From: Anisus vortex
Taxonomy: Eukaryota; Mollusca; Gastropoda; Planorbidae
Assembly: GCA_949126835.1 (NCBI GenBank)
Contig: CASBPS010000188.1
Span: 992,001-1,056,000 of the forward strand
Direction: 5' to 3'
DNA length: 64,000 bases
Numbering within the stretch: the first letter of the stretch is position 1; each line of letters begins with the position of its first letter. The position numbers and the translations under genes were made by a program. Of this stretch, positions 16,331 to 33,100 are shown one piece after another. The notes under the pieces were generated by a model that was given only the letters and a program-made list of their open reading frames with translations, was not told where the DNA came from and searched no databases.

Positions 16331-19300
16331 CCATCTATTCTAACATTCTATACATATCTCACTTCTAGTTCCATGAATCGCATCATCTATTCTATTTTTC
16401 CAGCATATCTCACTTCACGTTTAATGAATCACATCATTTATTGTCACATTCTTTACATATCTCTCTTCATGTTCCATGAATCCATCTATTCTAACATTCT
16501 ATACATATCTCACTTCACGTTCCATGAATCACATCATCTATTTTAACATTCTATACATATCTCACTTCACGTTCCATGAATCCATCTATTCTAACATTCT
16601 ATACATATCCCACTTCACGTTCCATAAATCACATTAACTATTCTAACATTCTATACATATTTCACCTTACATTCCATGAATCACACCATCTATTCTAACA
16701 TTCTATACATATCTCTTTTCACGATCCAAGAATCACACCATCTAGTCTAAAATTCTATACATATCTCACTTCACGTTCCATGAATTACATCATCTATTCT
16801 AACATTCTATACATATCTCACTTCACGTTCCATGAATCACGTCAACTATTCTAACATTCTATACATGTCTCACTTCACGTTCCATGAATAACATCATCTA
16901 TTTTAACATTCTATACATGTCTCACTTCACGTTCCATGAATCATATCATCTATCCTAACTTTCTATACATATCTCACTTTACGTTCCATAAATCCATCTA
17001 TTCTAACATTCTATAAATATCTCTCTTCATGTTCCATGTATCCATCTATTCTAACATTCTATACATATCTCACTTCACGTTCCATGAATCATATCATCTA
17101 TTCTAACATTCTATACATATCTCACTTCACGTTCCATGAATCACATCATCTATTCTAACATTCTATACATATCTCACTTCACGTTCTATTAATCACATCA
17201 TCTATTCTAACATTCTATACATATCTCACTTCACGTTCCATGAATCGCATCATCTATTCTATCATTCTATACATATCTCACTTCACGTTTAATGAATCAC
17301 ATCAACTATTCTAACATTATATACATATCTCTCTTCATGTTCCATGAATCCATCTATTCTACCATTCTATACATATATCACTTTACGTTCCATGAATCAC
17401 ATAATCTATTCTAACATTCTATACATGTCTCACTTCAGGTTCCATGAATCACATCATATATTCTAATATTCTATACATATCTCACTTCACGTTCCATGAA
17501 TCACATCATCTATTCTAACATACTATACACATCTCACTTCACGTTCCATGAATCACATCATCTATTATAACATTCTATACATATCTCACTTCACGTTCCA
17601 TGAATCCATTTATTCTAACATTCTATACATATCTCTCTTCATGTTCCATGAATCCATCTTATCTAACAATCTATACATATTTCACTTAACGTTCCATGAA
17701 TCGCATCATCTGTTCTAACATTCTATACATCTCTCACTTCTTGTTTAATGAATCACATCAACTATTCTAACATTATATACATATATCTCTTCATGTTCCA
17801 TGAATCCATCTATTCTAACATTATATACATATCTTACACCACGTTCCATAAATCATAAAATCTATTCTAACATTCTATACATGTCTTACTTCAGGTTCCA
17901 TGAAACACATCATCTATTCTAATATTCTATACATATCTCACGTCACGTTCCATGAATCACATCATCTATTCTAACATTCTATACACATCTTACTTTACGT
18001 TCCATGAATCACATCATCTATTATAACATTCTATACATATCTCACTTCACGTTTCATGAATCCATTTATTCTAACATTCTATACATATCTCTCTTCATGT
18101 TCCATGAATCCATCTATTCTAACAATCTATACATATTTCACTTAACGTTCCATGAATTACATCATCTATTCTAATATTCTATACATATCTCACTTCACGT
18201 TCCATGAATCATATCATCTATTCTAACATTCTATACATATCTCACTTCAGGTTCCATGAATCACATCATCTATTCTAAAATTCTATACATATCTCACTTC
18301 AAGTTCCATGAATCACATCATCTATTCTAACATTCTATACATATCTCACTTCACGTTCCATTAATCACAACATCTTTTCTAACATTCTATTCATATCTCA
18401 CTTCACGTTCAATGAATCACATCATCTATTCTAACATTGTATACATATCTCACTTCACGTTCCATGAATCAAACCATCTATCCTAACATTACAAACATAT
18501 CTCACATTACGTTCCATGTATCACATCATCAATTCTAACATTCTATACTCATCTCATTTCACGTTCCATGAACCACATCATCTAATCTAACATTCTATAC
18601 ATGTCTCACTTCAGGTTCCAAGAAACACATCATCTATTCTAATATTCTATACATATATCACGTCACGTTCCATGAATCACATCATCTATTCTAACATTCT
18701 ATACACATCTCACTTCACGTTCCATGAATCACATCATCTATTATAACATTCTATACATATCTCACTTCACGTTTCATGAATCCATTTATTCTAACATTCC
18801 ATACATATTTCACTTAACGTTCCATGAATTACATCATCTATTCTAATATTCTATACATATATAACGTCACGTTCCATGAATCACATCATCTATTCTAACA
18901 TTCTATACACATCTCACTTCACGTTCCATGAATTACATCATCTATTATAACATTCTATACATATCTCACTTCACGTTTCATGAATCCATCTATTCTAACA
19001 ATCTATACATATTTCACTTCACGTTCCATGAATCATATCATCTATTCTAACATTCTATACATATCTCACTTCAGGTTCCATGAATCACATCATCTATTCT
19101 AAAATTCTATATATATATCACGTCACGTTCCATGAATCACATCATCTATTCTAACATTCTATACACATCTCACTTCACGTTCCATGAATTACATCATCTA
19201 TTATAACATTCTATACATATCTCACTTCACGTTTCATGAATCCATCTATTCTAACAATCTATACATATTTCACTTAACGTTCCATGAATTACATCATCTA

Positions 19301-22300
19301 TTCTAATATTCTATACATATCTCACTTCACGTTCCATGAATCATATCATCTATTCTAACATTCTATACATATCTCACTTCAGGTTCCATGAATTACATCA
19401 TCTATTCTAAAAATCTATACATATCTCACTTCAAGTTCCATGAATCACATCATCTATTCTAATATTCTATACATATATCACGTCACGTTCCATGAATCAC
19501 ATCATCTATTCTAACATTCTATACACATCTCACTTCACGTTCCATGAATCACATCATCTATTATAACATTCTATACAAATCTCACTTCACGTTTCATGAA
19601 TCCATCTATTCTAACAATCTATACATATTTCACTTAACGTTCCATGAATTACATCATCTATTCTAATATTCTATACATATCTCACTTCACGTTCCATGAA
19701 TCATATCATCTATTCTAACATTCTATACATATCTCACTTCAGGTTCCACGAATCACATCATCTATTCTAAAATTCTATACATATCTCACTTCAAGTTCCA
19801 TGAATCACATCATCTATTCTAACATTCTATACATATCTCACTTAACGTTCCATGAATCACATCATCTATTCTAACATTCTATACCTATCTCACTTTACCT
19901 TCCATTAATTCATCTATTCTAACATTCTATACATATCTCACTTCACGTTCCATGACTCGCATCATCTATTCTAACATTCTATACATATCTCACTTCACAT
20001 TTAATGAATCACATCAAATATTCTAACATTATATACATATCTCTCTTCATGTTCCATGAATCCATCTATTCTTACATTCTATACATATCTCACTTCACGT
20101 TCAATGAATCACATCATCTATTCGAACATTCTATACATATCTCACTTCACGTTCCAAAAATCACATCACCTATTCTAATATTCTATACATATCTCACTTC
20201 ACGTTCCATGAATCACATCATCTATTCTAACATTCTATACACATCTCACTTCACGTTCCATGAATCACATCATCTATTCTAACATTCTATACTCATCTCA
20301 TTTCACGTTCCATGAATCACATCATCTATTCTAACATTCTATACATGTCTCACTTCATGTTCCATTAATCACAACATCTACTCTAACATTCTATGCATAT
20401 CTCACTTAACGTTCAATGAATCACATCATCTATTCTAACATTGTATACATATCTCACTTCACGTTCCATGAATCACACCATCTATACTAACATTACATAC
20501 ATATCTCACATTACGTTCCATGTATCACATCATCAATTCTAACGTTCTATACTCATCTCATTTCACGTTCCATGAATCACATCATCTATTCTAACATTCT
20601 ATACATATCTCTCTTCATGTTCCATGAATCCATCTATTCTAACATTCTATACATATCTCACTTCACGTTCCATGAATCATATCATCTATTCTAACATTCT
20701 ATACATATCTCACCTCTAGTTCCATGAATCGCATCATCTATTCTAACATTCTATACATATCTCACTTCACGTTCTATTAATCACATCATCTATTCTAACA
20801 TTCTATACATATCTCACTTAACGTTCCATGAATCACATCATCTATTCTAACATTCTATACCTATCTCACTTTACCTTCCATTAATTCATCTATTCTAACA
20901 TTCTATACATATCTCACTTTACGTTCCATGAATCGCATCATCTATTCTAACATTCTATACATATCTCAATTCACATTTAATGAATCACATCAAATATTCT
21001 AACATTATATACATATCTCTCTTCATGTTCCATGAATCCATCTATTTTTACATTCTATACATATCTCACTTCACGTTCCATGAATCACATCATCTATTCG
21101 AACATTCTATACATATCTCACGTCACATTTCAAAAATCACACCATTCTAACCTTCTATACATATCTCACTTCACGTTCCATGAATCACATCATCTATTCT
21201 AACATTCTATACATGTCCAACTTCAGGTTCCATAAATCACATCATCTATTCTAATATTCTATACATATCTCACTTCACGTTCCATTAATCACAACATCTA
21301 TTCTAACATTCTATGCATATCTCACTTCACGTTCAATGAATACATCATCTATTCTAACATTGTATACATATCTCACTTCACGTTCCATAAATCACACCAT
21401 CTATACTAACATTACATACATATCTCACATTACGTTCCATGTATCACATCATCAATTCTAACATGCTATACTCATCTCATTTTACGTTCCATGAATCACA
21501 TCATCTATTCTAACATTCTATACATGTCTCACTTCACGTTCCATGAATCATATCATTTATTCTAACTTTCTATACATATCTCACTTTACCTTCCATTAAT
21601 TCATCTATTCTAACATTATATACATATTTCTCTTCATGTTCCATGAATCCATCTATTCTAACATTCTATACATATCTCACTTCACGTTCCATGAATCATA
21701 TCATCTATTCTAACATTCTATACATATCTCACTTCTAGTTCCATGAATCGCATCATCTATTCTAACATTCTATACATATCTCACTTCACGTTCTATTAAT
21801 CACATCATCTATTCTAACATTCTATACATATCTCACTTAACGTTCCATGAATCACATCATCTATTCTAACATTCTATACCTATCTCACTTTACCTTCCAT
21901 TAATTCATCTATTCTAACATTCTATACATATCTCACTTCACGTTCCATGAATCTCATCATCTATTCTAACATTCTATACATATCTTACTTCACATTTAAT
22001 GAATCACATCAAATATTTTAACATTATATACATATCTCTCTTCATGTTCCATGAATCCATCTATTCTTACATTCTATACATATCTCACTTTAAGTTCCAT
22101 GAATCACATCATCCATTCGAACATTCTATACATATCTCACTTCACGTTCCAAAAATCACACCATTCTAACCTTCTATACATATCTCACTTCACGTTCCAT
22201 GAATCACTTAATCTATTCTAACATTCTATACATGTCTCACTTCAGGTTCCATGAATCACATCATCTATTCTAATATTCTATACATATCTCACTTCACGTT

Positions 22301-22564
22301 CCATGAATCACATCATCTATTCTAACATTCTATACACATCTCACTTCACGTTCCGTGAATCACATCATCTATTATAACATTCTATACATATCTCACTTCA
22401 CGTTTCATGAATCCATCTATTCTAACATACTATACATATCTCTCTTTATGTTCCATGAATCCATCTATTCTAACAATCTATACATTTTTCACTTGACGTT
22501 CCATGAATCACATCATTTATTCTAATATTCTATACATATCTCACTTCACGTTCCATGAATCACA
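16331..22564. repeat. 6,234-bp satellite HOR, copy 1
   Basis: This is the first of three long, nearly identical HOR units. Phase marker: TTCTAGTTCC followed by CTATTTTTCCAGCATATC, with the CTAG at 16365, recurs at 22599 (exactly 6,234 bp on) and at 30208. A distinctive unit starting near 20004 recurs at 26238 and 33847 with the same spacing logic. The left limit is where the monomer before the marker changes from the 48-bp to the 52-bp form. The unit holds many 52-bp and 48-bp monomers and no other sequence. Confidence 0.9.
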
Positions 22565-25500
22565 TCATCTATTCTAACATTCTATACATATCTCACTTCT
22601 AGTTCCATGAATCGCATCATCTATTCTATTTTTCCAGCATATCTCACTTCACGTTTAATGAATCACATCATTTATTGTCACATTCTTTACATATCTCTCT
22701 TCATGTTCCATGAATCCATCTATTCTAACATTCTATACATATCTCACTTCACGTTCCATGAATCACATCATCTATTTTAACATTCTATACATATCTCACT
22801 TCACGTTCCATGAATCCATCTATTCTAACATTCTATACATATCCCACTTCACGTTTCATAAATCACATTAACTATTCTAACATTCTATACATATTTCACC
22901 TTACATTCCATGAATCACACCATCTATTCTAACATTCTATACATATCTCTTTTCACGATCCAAGAATCACACCATCTAGTCTAAAATTCTATACATATCT
23001 CACTTCACGTTCCATGAATTACATCATCTATTCTAACATTCTATACATATCTCACTTCACGTTCCATGAATCACGTCAACTATTCTAACATTCTATACAT
23101 GTCTCACTTCACGTTCCATGAATAACATCATCTATTTTAACATTCTATACATGTCTCACTTCACGTTCCATGAATCATATCATCTATCCTAACTTTCTAT
23201 ACATATCTCACTTTACGTTCCATAAATCCATCTATTCTAACATTCTATAAATATCTCTCTTCATGTTCCATGTATCCATCTATTCTAACATTCTATACAT
23301 ATCTCACTTCACGTTCCATGAATCATATCATCTATTCTAACATTCTATACATATCTCACTTCACGTTCCATGAATCACATCATCTATTCTAACATTCTAT
23401 ACATATCTCACTTCACGTTCTATTAATCACATCATCTATTCTAACATTCTATACATATCTCACTTCACGTTCCATGAATCGCATCATCTATTCTATCATT
23501 CTATACATATCTCACTTCACGTTTAATGAATCACATCAACTATTCTAACATTATATACATATCTCTCTTCATGTTCCATGAATCCATCTATTCTACCATT
23601 CTATACATATATCACTTTACGTTCCATGAATCACATAATCTATTCTAACATTCTATACATGTCTCACTTCAGGTTCCATGAATCACATCATATATTCTAA
23701 TATTCTATACATATCTCACTTCACGTTCCATGAATCACATCATCTATTCTAACATACTATACACATCTCACTTCACGTTCCATGAATCACATCATCTATT
23801 ATAACATTCTATACATATCTCACTTCACGTTCCATGAATCCATTTATTCTAACATTCTATACATATCTCTCTTCATGTTCCATGAATCCATCTTATCTAA
23901 CAATCTATACATATTTCACTTAACGTTCCATGAATCGCATCATCTGTTCTAACATTCTATACATCTCTCACTTCTTGTTTAATGAATCACATCAACTATT
24001 CTAACATTATATACATATATCTCTTCATGTTCCATGAATCCATCTATTCTAACATTATATACATATCTTACACCACGTTCCATAAATCATAAAATCTATT
24101 CTAACATTCTATACATGTCTTACTTCAGGTTCCATGAAACACATCATCTATTCTAATATTCTATACATATCTCACGTCACGTTCCATGAATCACATCATC
24201 TATTCTAACATTCTATACACATCTTACTTTACGTTCCATGAATCACATCATCTATTATAACATTCTATACATATCTCACTTCACGTTTCATGAATCCATT
24301 TATTCTAACATTCTATACATATCTCTCTTCATGTTCCATGAATCCATCTATTCTAACAATCTATACATATTTCACTTAACGTTCCATGAATTACATCATC
24401 TATTCTAATATTCTATACATATCTCACTTCACGTTCCATGAATCATATCATCTATTCTAACATTCTATACATATCTCACTTCAGGTTCCATGAATCACAT
24501 CATCTATTCTAAAATTCTATACATATCTCACTTCAAGTTCCATGAATCACATCATCTATTCTAACATTCTATACATATCTCACTTCACGTTCCATTAATC
24601 ACAACATCTTTTCTAACATTCTATTCATATCTCACTTCACGTTCAATGAATCACATCATCTATTCTAACATTGTATACATATCTCACTTCACGTTCCATG
24701 AATCAAACCATCTATCCTAACATTACAAACATATCTCACATTACGTTCCATGTATCACATCATCAATTCTAACATTCTATACTCATCTCATTTCACGTTC
24801 CATGAACCACATCATCTAATCTAACATTCTATACATGTCTCACTTCAGGTTCCAAGAAACACATCATCTATTCTAATATTCTATACATATATCACGTCAC
24901 GTTCCATGAATCACATCATCTATTCTAACATTCTATACACATCTCACTTCACGTTCCATGAATCACATCATCTATTATAACATTCTATACATATCTCACT
25001 TCACGTTTCATGAATCCATTTATTCTAACATTCCATACATATTTCACTTAACGTTCCATGAATTACATCATCTATTCTAATATTCTATACATATATCACG
25101 TCACGTTCCATGAATCACATCATCTATTCTAACATTCTATACACATCTCACTTCACGTTCCATGAATTACATCATCTATTATAACATTCTATACATATCT
25201 CACTTCACGTTTCATGAATCCATCTATTCTAACAATCTATACATATTTCACTTCACGTTCCATGAATCATATCATCTATTCTAACATTCTATACATATCT
25301 CACTTCAGGTTCCATGAATCACATCATCTATTCTAAAATTCTATATATATATCACGTCACGTTCCATGAATCACATCATCTATTCTAACATTCTATACAC
25401 ATCTCACTTCACGTTCCATGAATTACATCATCTATTATAACATTCTATACATATCTCACTTCACGTTTCATGAATCCATCTATTCTAACAATCTATACAT

Positions 25501-28500
25501 ATTTCACTTAACGTTCCATGAATTACATCATCTATTCTAATATTCTATACATATCTCACTTCACGTTCCATGAATCATATCATCTATTCTAACATTCTAT
25601 ACATATCTCACTTCAGGTTCCATGAATTACATCATCTATTCTAAAAATCTATACATATCTCACTTCAAGTTCCATGAATCACATCATCTATTCTAATATT
25701 CTATACATATATCACGTCACGTTCCATGAATCACATCATCTATTCTAACATTCTATACACATCTCACTTCACGTTCCATGAATCACATCATCTATTATAA
25801 CATTCTATACAAATCTCACTTCACGTTTCATGAATCCATCTATTCTAACAATCTATACATATTTCACTTAACGTTCCATGAATTACATCATCTATTCTAA
25901 TATTCTATACATATCTCACTTCACGTTCCATGAATCATATCATCTATTCTAACATTCTATACATATCTCACTTCAGGTTCCACGAATCACATCATCTATT
26001 CTAAAATTCTATACATATCTCACTTCAAGTTCCATGAATCACATCATCTATTCTAACATTCTATACATATCTCACTTAACGTTCCATGAATCACATCATC
26101 TATTCTAACATTCTATACCTATCTCACTTTACCTTCCATTAATTCATCTATTCTAACATTCTATACATATCTCACTTCACGTTCCATGACTCGCATCATC
26201 TATTCTAACATTCTATACATATCTCACTTCACATTTAATGAATCACATCAAATATTCTAACATTATATACATATCTCTCTTCATGTTCCATGAATCCATC
26301 TATTCTTACATTCTATACATATCTCACTTCACGTTCAATGAATCACATCATCTATTCGAACATTCTATACATATCTCACTTCACGTTCCAAAAATCACAT
26401 CACCTATTCTAATATTCTATACATATCTCACTTCACGTTCCATGAATCACATCATCTATTCTAACATTCTATACACATCTCACTTCACGTTCCATGAATC
26501 ACATCATCTATTCTAACATTCTATACTCATCTCATTTCACGTTCCATGAATCACATCATCTATTCTAACATTCTATACATGTCTCACTTCATGTTCCATT
26601 AATCACAACATCTACTCTAACATTCTATGCATATCTCACTTAACGTTCAATGAATCACATCATCTATTCTAACATTGTATACATATCTCACTTCACGTTC
26701 CATGAATCACACCATCTATACTAACATTACATACATATCTCACATTACGTTCCATGTATCACATCATCAATTCTAACGTTCTATACTCATCTCATTTCAC
26801 GTTCCATGAATCACATCATCTATTCTAACATTCTATACATATCTCTCTTCATGTTCCATGAATCCATCTATTCTAACATTCTATACATATCTCACTTCAC
26901 GTTCCATGAATCATATCATCTATTCTAACATTCTATACATATCTCACCTCTAGTTCCATGAATCGCATCATCTATTCTAACATTCTATACATATCTCACT
27001 TCACGTTCTATTAATCACATCATCTATTCTAACATTCTATACATATCTCACTTAACGTTCCATGAATCACATCATCTATTCTAACATTCTATACCTATCT
27101 CACTTTACCTTCCATTAATTCATCTATTCTAACATTCTATACATATCTCACTTTACGTTCCATGAATCGCATCATCTATTCTAACATTCTATACATATCT
27201 CAATTCACATTTAATGAATCACATCAAATATTCTAACATTATATACATATCTCTCTTCATGTTCCATGAATCCATCTATTTTTACATTCTATACATATCT
27301 CACTTCACGTTCCATGAATCACATCATCTATTCGAACATTCTATACATATCTCACGTCACATTTCAAAAATCACACCATTCTAACCTTCTATACATATCT
27401 CACTTCACGTTCCATGAATCACATCATCTATTCTAACATTCTATACATGTCCAACTTCAGGTTCCATAAATCACATCATCTATTCTAATATTCTATACAT
27501 ATCTCACTTCACGTTCCATTAATCACAACATCTATTCTAACATTCTATGCATATCTCACTTCACGTTCAATGAATACATCATCTATTCTAACATTGTATA
27601 CATATCTCACTTCACGTTCCATAAATCACACCATCTATACTAACATTACATACATATCTCACATTACGTTCCATGTATCACATCATCAATTCTAACATGC
27701 TATACTCATCTCATTTTACGTTCCATGAATCACATCATCTATTCTAACATTCTATACATGTCTCACTTCACGTTCCATGAATCATATCATTTATTCTAAC
27801 TTTCTATACATATCTCACTTTACCTTCCATTAATTCATCTATTCTAACATTATATACATATTTCTCTTCATGTTCCATGAATCCATCTATTCTAACATTC
27901 TATACATATCTCACTTCACGTTCCATGAATCATATCATCTATTCTAACATTCTATACATATCTCACTTCTAGTTCCATGAATCGCATCATCTATTCTAAC
28001 ATTCTATACATATCTCACTTCACGTTCTATTAATCACATCATCTATTCTAACATTCTATACATATCTCACTTAACGTTCCATGAATCACATCATCTATTC
28101 TAACATTCTATACCTATCTCACTTTACCTTCCATTAATTCATCTATTCTAACATTCTATACATATCTCACTTCACGTTCCATGAATCTCATCATCTATTC
28201 TAACATTCTATACATATCTTACTTCACATTTAATGAATCACATCAAATATTTTAACATTATATACATATCTCTCTTCATGTTCCATGAATCCATCTATTC
28301 TTACATTCTATACATATCTCACTTTAAGTTCCATGAATCACATCATCCATTCGAACATTCTATACATATCTCACTTCACGTTCCAAAAATCACACCATTC
28401 TAACCTTCTATACATATCTCACTTCACGTTCCATGAATCACTTAATCTATTCTAACATTCTATACATGTCTCACTTCAGGTTCCATGAATCACATCATCT

Positions 28501-30173
28501 ATTCTAATATTCTATACATATCTCACTTCACGTTCCATGAATCACATCATCTATTCTAACATTCTATACATATCTCAATTCACATTTAATGAATCACATC
28601 AAATATTCTAACATTATATACATATCTCTCTTCATGTTCCATGAATCCATCTATTTTTACATTCTATACATATCTCACTTCACGTTCCATGAATCACATC
28701 ATCTATTCGAACATTCTATACATATCTCACGTCACATTTCAAAAATCACACCATTCTAACCTTCTATACATATCTCACTTCACGTTCCATGAATCACATC
28801 ATCTATTCTAACATTCTATACATGTCCAACTTCAGGTTCCATAAATCACATCATCTATTCTAATATTCTATACATATCTCACTTCACGTTCCATTAATCA
28901 CAACATCTATTCTAACATTCTATGCATATCTCACTTCACGTTCAATGAATACATCATCTATTCTAACATTGTATACATATCTCACTTCACGTTCCATAAA
29001 TCACACCATCTATACTAACATTACATACATATCTCACATTACGTTCCATGTATCACATCATCAATTCTAACATGCTATACTCATCTCATTTTACGTTCCA
29101 TGAATCACATCATCTATTCTAACATTCTATACATGTCTCACTTCACGTTCCATGAATCATATCATTTATTCTAACTTTCTATACATATCTCACTTTACCT
29201 TCCATTAATTCATCTATTCTAACATTATATACATATTTCTCTTCATGTTCCATGAATCCATCTATTCTAACATTCTATACATATCTCACTTCACGTTCCA
29301 TGAATCATATCATCTATTCTAACATTCTATACATATCTCACTTCTAGTTCCATGAATCGCATCATCTATTCTAACATTCTATACATATCTCACTTCACGT
29401 TCTATTAATCACATCATCTATTCTAACATTCTATACATATCTCACTTAACGTTCCATGAATCACATCATCTATTCTAACATTCTATACCTATCTCACTTT
29501 ACCTTCCATTAATTCATCTATTCTAACATTCTATACATATCTCACTTCACGTTCCATGAATCTCATCATCTATTCTAACATTCTATACATATCTTACTTC
29601 ACATTTAATGAATCACATCAAATATTTTAACATTATATACATATCTCTCTTCATGTTCCATGAATCCATCTATTCTTACATTCTATACATATCTCACTTT
29701 AAGTTCCATGAATCACATCATCCATTCGAACATTCTATACATATCTCACTTCACGTTCCAAAAATCACACCATTCTAACCTTCTATACATATCTCACTTC
29801 ACGTTCCATGAATCACTTAATCTATTCTAACATTCTATACATGTCTCACTTCAGGTTCCATGAATCACATCATCTATTCTAATATTCTATACATATCTCA
29901 CTTCACGTTCCATGAATCACATCATCTATTCTAACATTCTATACACATCTCACTTCACGTTCCGTGAATCACATCATCTATTATAACATTCTATACATAT
30001 CTCACTTCACGTTTCATGAATCCATCTATTCTAACATACTATACATATCTCTCTTTATGTTCCATGAATCCATCTATTCTAACAATCTATACATTTTTCA
30101 CTTGACGTTCCATGAATCACATCATTTATTCTAATATTCTATACATATCTCACTTCACGTTCCATGAATCACA
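22565..30173. repeat. 6,234-bp satellite HOR, copy 2, enlarged to 7,609 bp
   Basis: The copy follows copy 1 monomer by monomer but is 1,375 bp longer, because an internal stretch is present twice (about 27170-28544 and 28545-29919). Marker spacing confirms it: CTAG marker 22599 to 30208 is 7,609 bp, and 7,609 minus 6,234 is 1,375. The sequence agrees with copy 1 at nearly every position I compared. Confidence 0.9.
27170..29919. repeat. 1,375-bp internal tandem duplication in HOR copy 2
   Basis: The diagnostic variant ATCTCAATTCACATTTAATG occurs at about 27198 and again at about 28573, 1,375 bp later. The following series also repeats in order: CACGTCACATTTC, TGTCCAACTTCAGG, GAATACATCATC and CTAACATGCTATAC. 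Copies 1 and 3 carry this stretch once. The upstream junction lies where GAATCGCATC in the first unit becomes GAATCACATC in the second. Confidence 0.88.
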
Positions 30174-33100
30174 TCATCTATTCTAACATTCTATACATAT
30201 CTCACTTCTAGTTCCATGAATCGCATCATCTATTCTATTTTTCCAGCATATCTCACTTCACGTTTAATGAATCACATCATTTATTGTCACATTCTTTACA
30301 TATCTCTCTTCATGTTCCATGAATCCATCTATTCTAACATTCTATACATATCTCACTTCACGTTCCATGAATCACATCATCTATTTTAACATTCTATACA
30401 TATCTCACTTCACGTTCCATGAATCCATCTATTCTAACATTCTATACATATCCCACTTCACGTTTCATAAATCACATTAACTATTCTAACATTCTATACA
30501 TATTTCACCTTACATTCCATGAATCACACCATCTATTCTAACATTCTATACATATCTCTTTTCACGATCCAAGAATCACACCATCTAGTCTAAAATTCTA
30601 TACATATCTCACTTCACGTTCCATGAATTACATCATCTATTCTAACATTCTATACATATCTCACTTCACGTTCCATGAATCACGTCAACTATTCTAACAT
30701 TCTATACATGTCTCACTTCACGTTCCATGAATAACATCATCTATTTTAACATTCTATACATGTCTCACTTCACGTTCCATGAATCATATCATCTATCCTA
30801 ACTTTCTATACATATCTCACTTTACGTTCCATAAATCCATCTATTCTAACATTCTATAAATATCTCTCTTCATGTTCCATGTATCCATCTATTCTAACAT
30901 TCTATACATATCTCACTTCACGTTCCATGAATCATATCATCTATTCTAACATTCTATACATATCTCACTTCACGTTCCATGAATCACATCATCTATTCTA
31001 ACATTCTATACATATCTCACTTCACGTTCTATTAATCACATCATCTATTCTAACATTCTATACATATCTCACTTCACGTTCCATGAATCGCATCATCTAT
31101 TCTAACATTCTATACATATCTCACTTCACGTTTAATGAATCACATCAACTATTCTAACATTATATACATATCTCTCTTCATGTTCCATGAATCCATCTAT
31201 TCTACCATTCTATACATATATCACTTTACGTTCCATGAATCACATAATCTATTCTAACATTCTATACATGTCTCACTTCAGGTTCCATGAATCACATCAT
31301 ATATTCTAATATTCTATACATATCTCACTTCACGTTCCATGAATCACATCATCTATTCTAACATACTATACACATCTCACTTCACGTTCCATGAATCACA
31401 TCATCTATTATAACATTCTATACATATCTCACTTCACGTTCCATGAATCCATTTATTCTAACATTCTATACATATCTCTCTTCATGTTCCATGAATCCAT
31501 CTTATCTAACAATCTATACATATTTCACTTAACGTTCCATGAATCGCATCATCTGTTCTAACATTCTATACATCTCTCACTTCTTGTTTAATGAATCACA
31601 TCAACTATTCTAACATTATATACATATATCTCTTCATGTTCCATGAATCCATCTATTCTAACATTATATACATATCTCACACCACGTTCCATAAATCATA
31701 AAATCTATTCTAACATTCTATACATGTCTCACTTCAGGTTCCATGAAACACATCATCTATTCTAATATTCTATACATATCTCACGTCACGTTCCATGAAT
31801 CACATCATCTATTCTAACATTCTATACACATCTTACTTTACGTTCCATGAATCACATCATCTATTATAACATTCTATACATATCTCACTTCACGTTTCAT
31901 GAATCCATTTATTCTAACATTCTATACATATCTCTCTTCATGTTCCATGAATCCATCTATTCTAACAATCTATACATATTTCACTTAACGTTCCATGAAT
32001 TACATCATCTATTCTAATATTCTATACATATCTCACTTCACGTTCCATGAATCATATCATCTATTCTAACATTCTATACATATCTCACTTCAGGTTCCAT
32101 GAATCACATCATCTATTCTAAAATTCTATACATATCTCACTTCAAGTTCCATGAATCACATCATCTATTCTAACATTCTATACATATCTCACTTCACGTT
32201 CCATTAATCACAACATCTTTTCTAACATTCTATTCATATCTCACTTCACGTTCAATGAATCACATCATCTATTCTAACATTGTATACATATCTCACTTCA
32301 CGTTCCATGAATCACACCATCTATCCTAACATTACAAACATATCTCACATTACGTTCCATGTATCACATCATCAATTCTAACATTCTATACTCATCTCAT
32401 TTCACGTTCCATGAATCACATCATCTAATCTAACATTCTATACATGTCTCACTTCAGGTTCCATGAAACACATCATCTATTCTAATATTCTATACATATA
32501 TCACGTCACGTTCCATGAATCACATCATCTATTCTAACATTCTATACACATCTCACTTCACGTTCCATGAATCACATCATCTATTATAACATTCTATACA
32601 TATCTCACTTCACGTTTCATGAATCCATTTATTCTAACATTCCATACATATTTCACTTAACGTTCCATGAATTACATCATCTATTCTAATATTCTATACA
32701 TATATCACGTCACGTTCCATGAATCACATCATCTATTCTAACATTCTATACACATCTCACTTCACGTTCCATGAATTACATCATCTATTATAACATTCTA
32801 TACATATCTCACTTCACGTTTCATGAATCCATCTATTCTAACAATCTATACATATTTCACTTCACGTTCCATGAATCATATCATCTATTCTAACATTCTA
32901 TACATATCTCACTTCAGGTTCCATGAATCACATCATCTATTCTAAAATTCTATACATATATCACGTCACGTTCCATGAATCACATCATCTATTCTAACAT
33001 TCTATACACATCTCACTTCACGTTCCATGAATTACATCATCTATTATAACATTCTATACATATCTCACTTCACGTTTCATGAATCCATCTATTCTAACAA

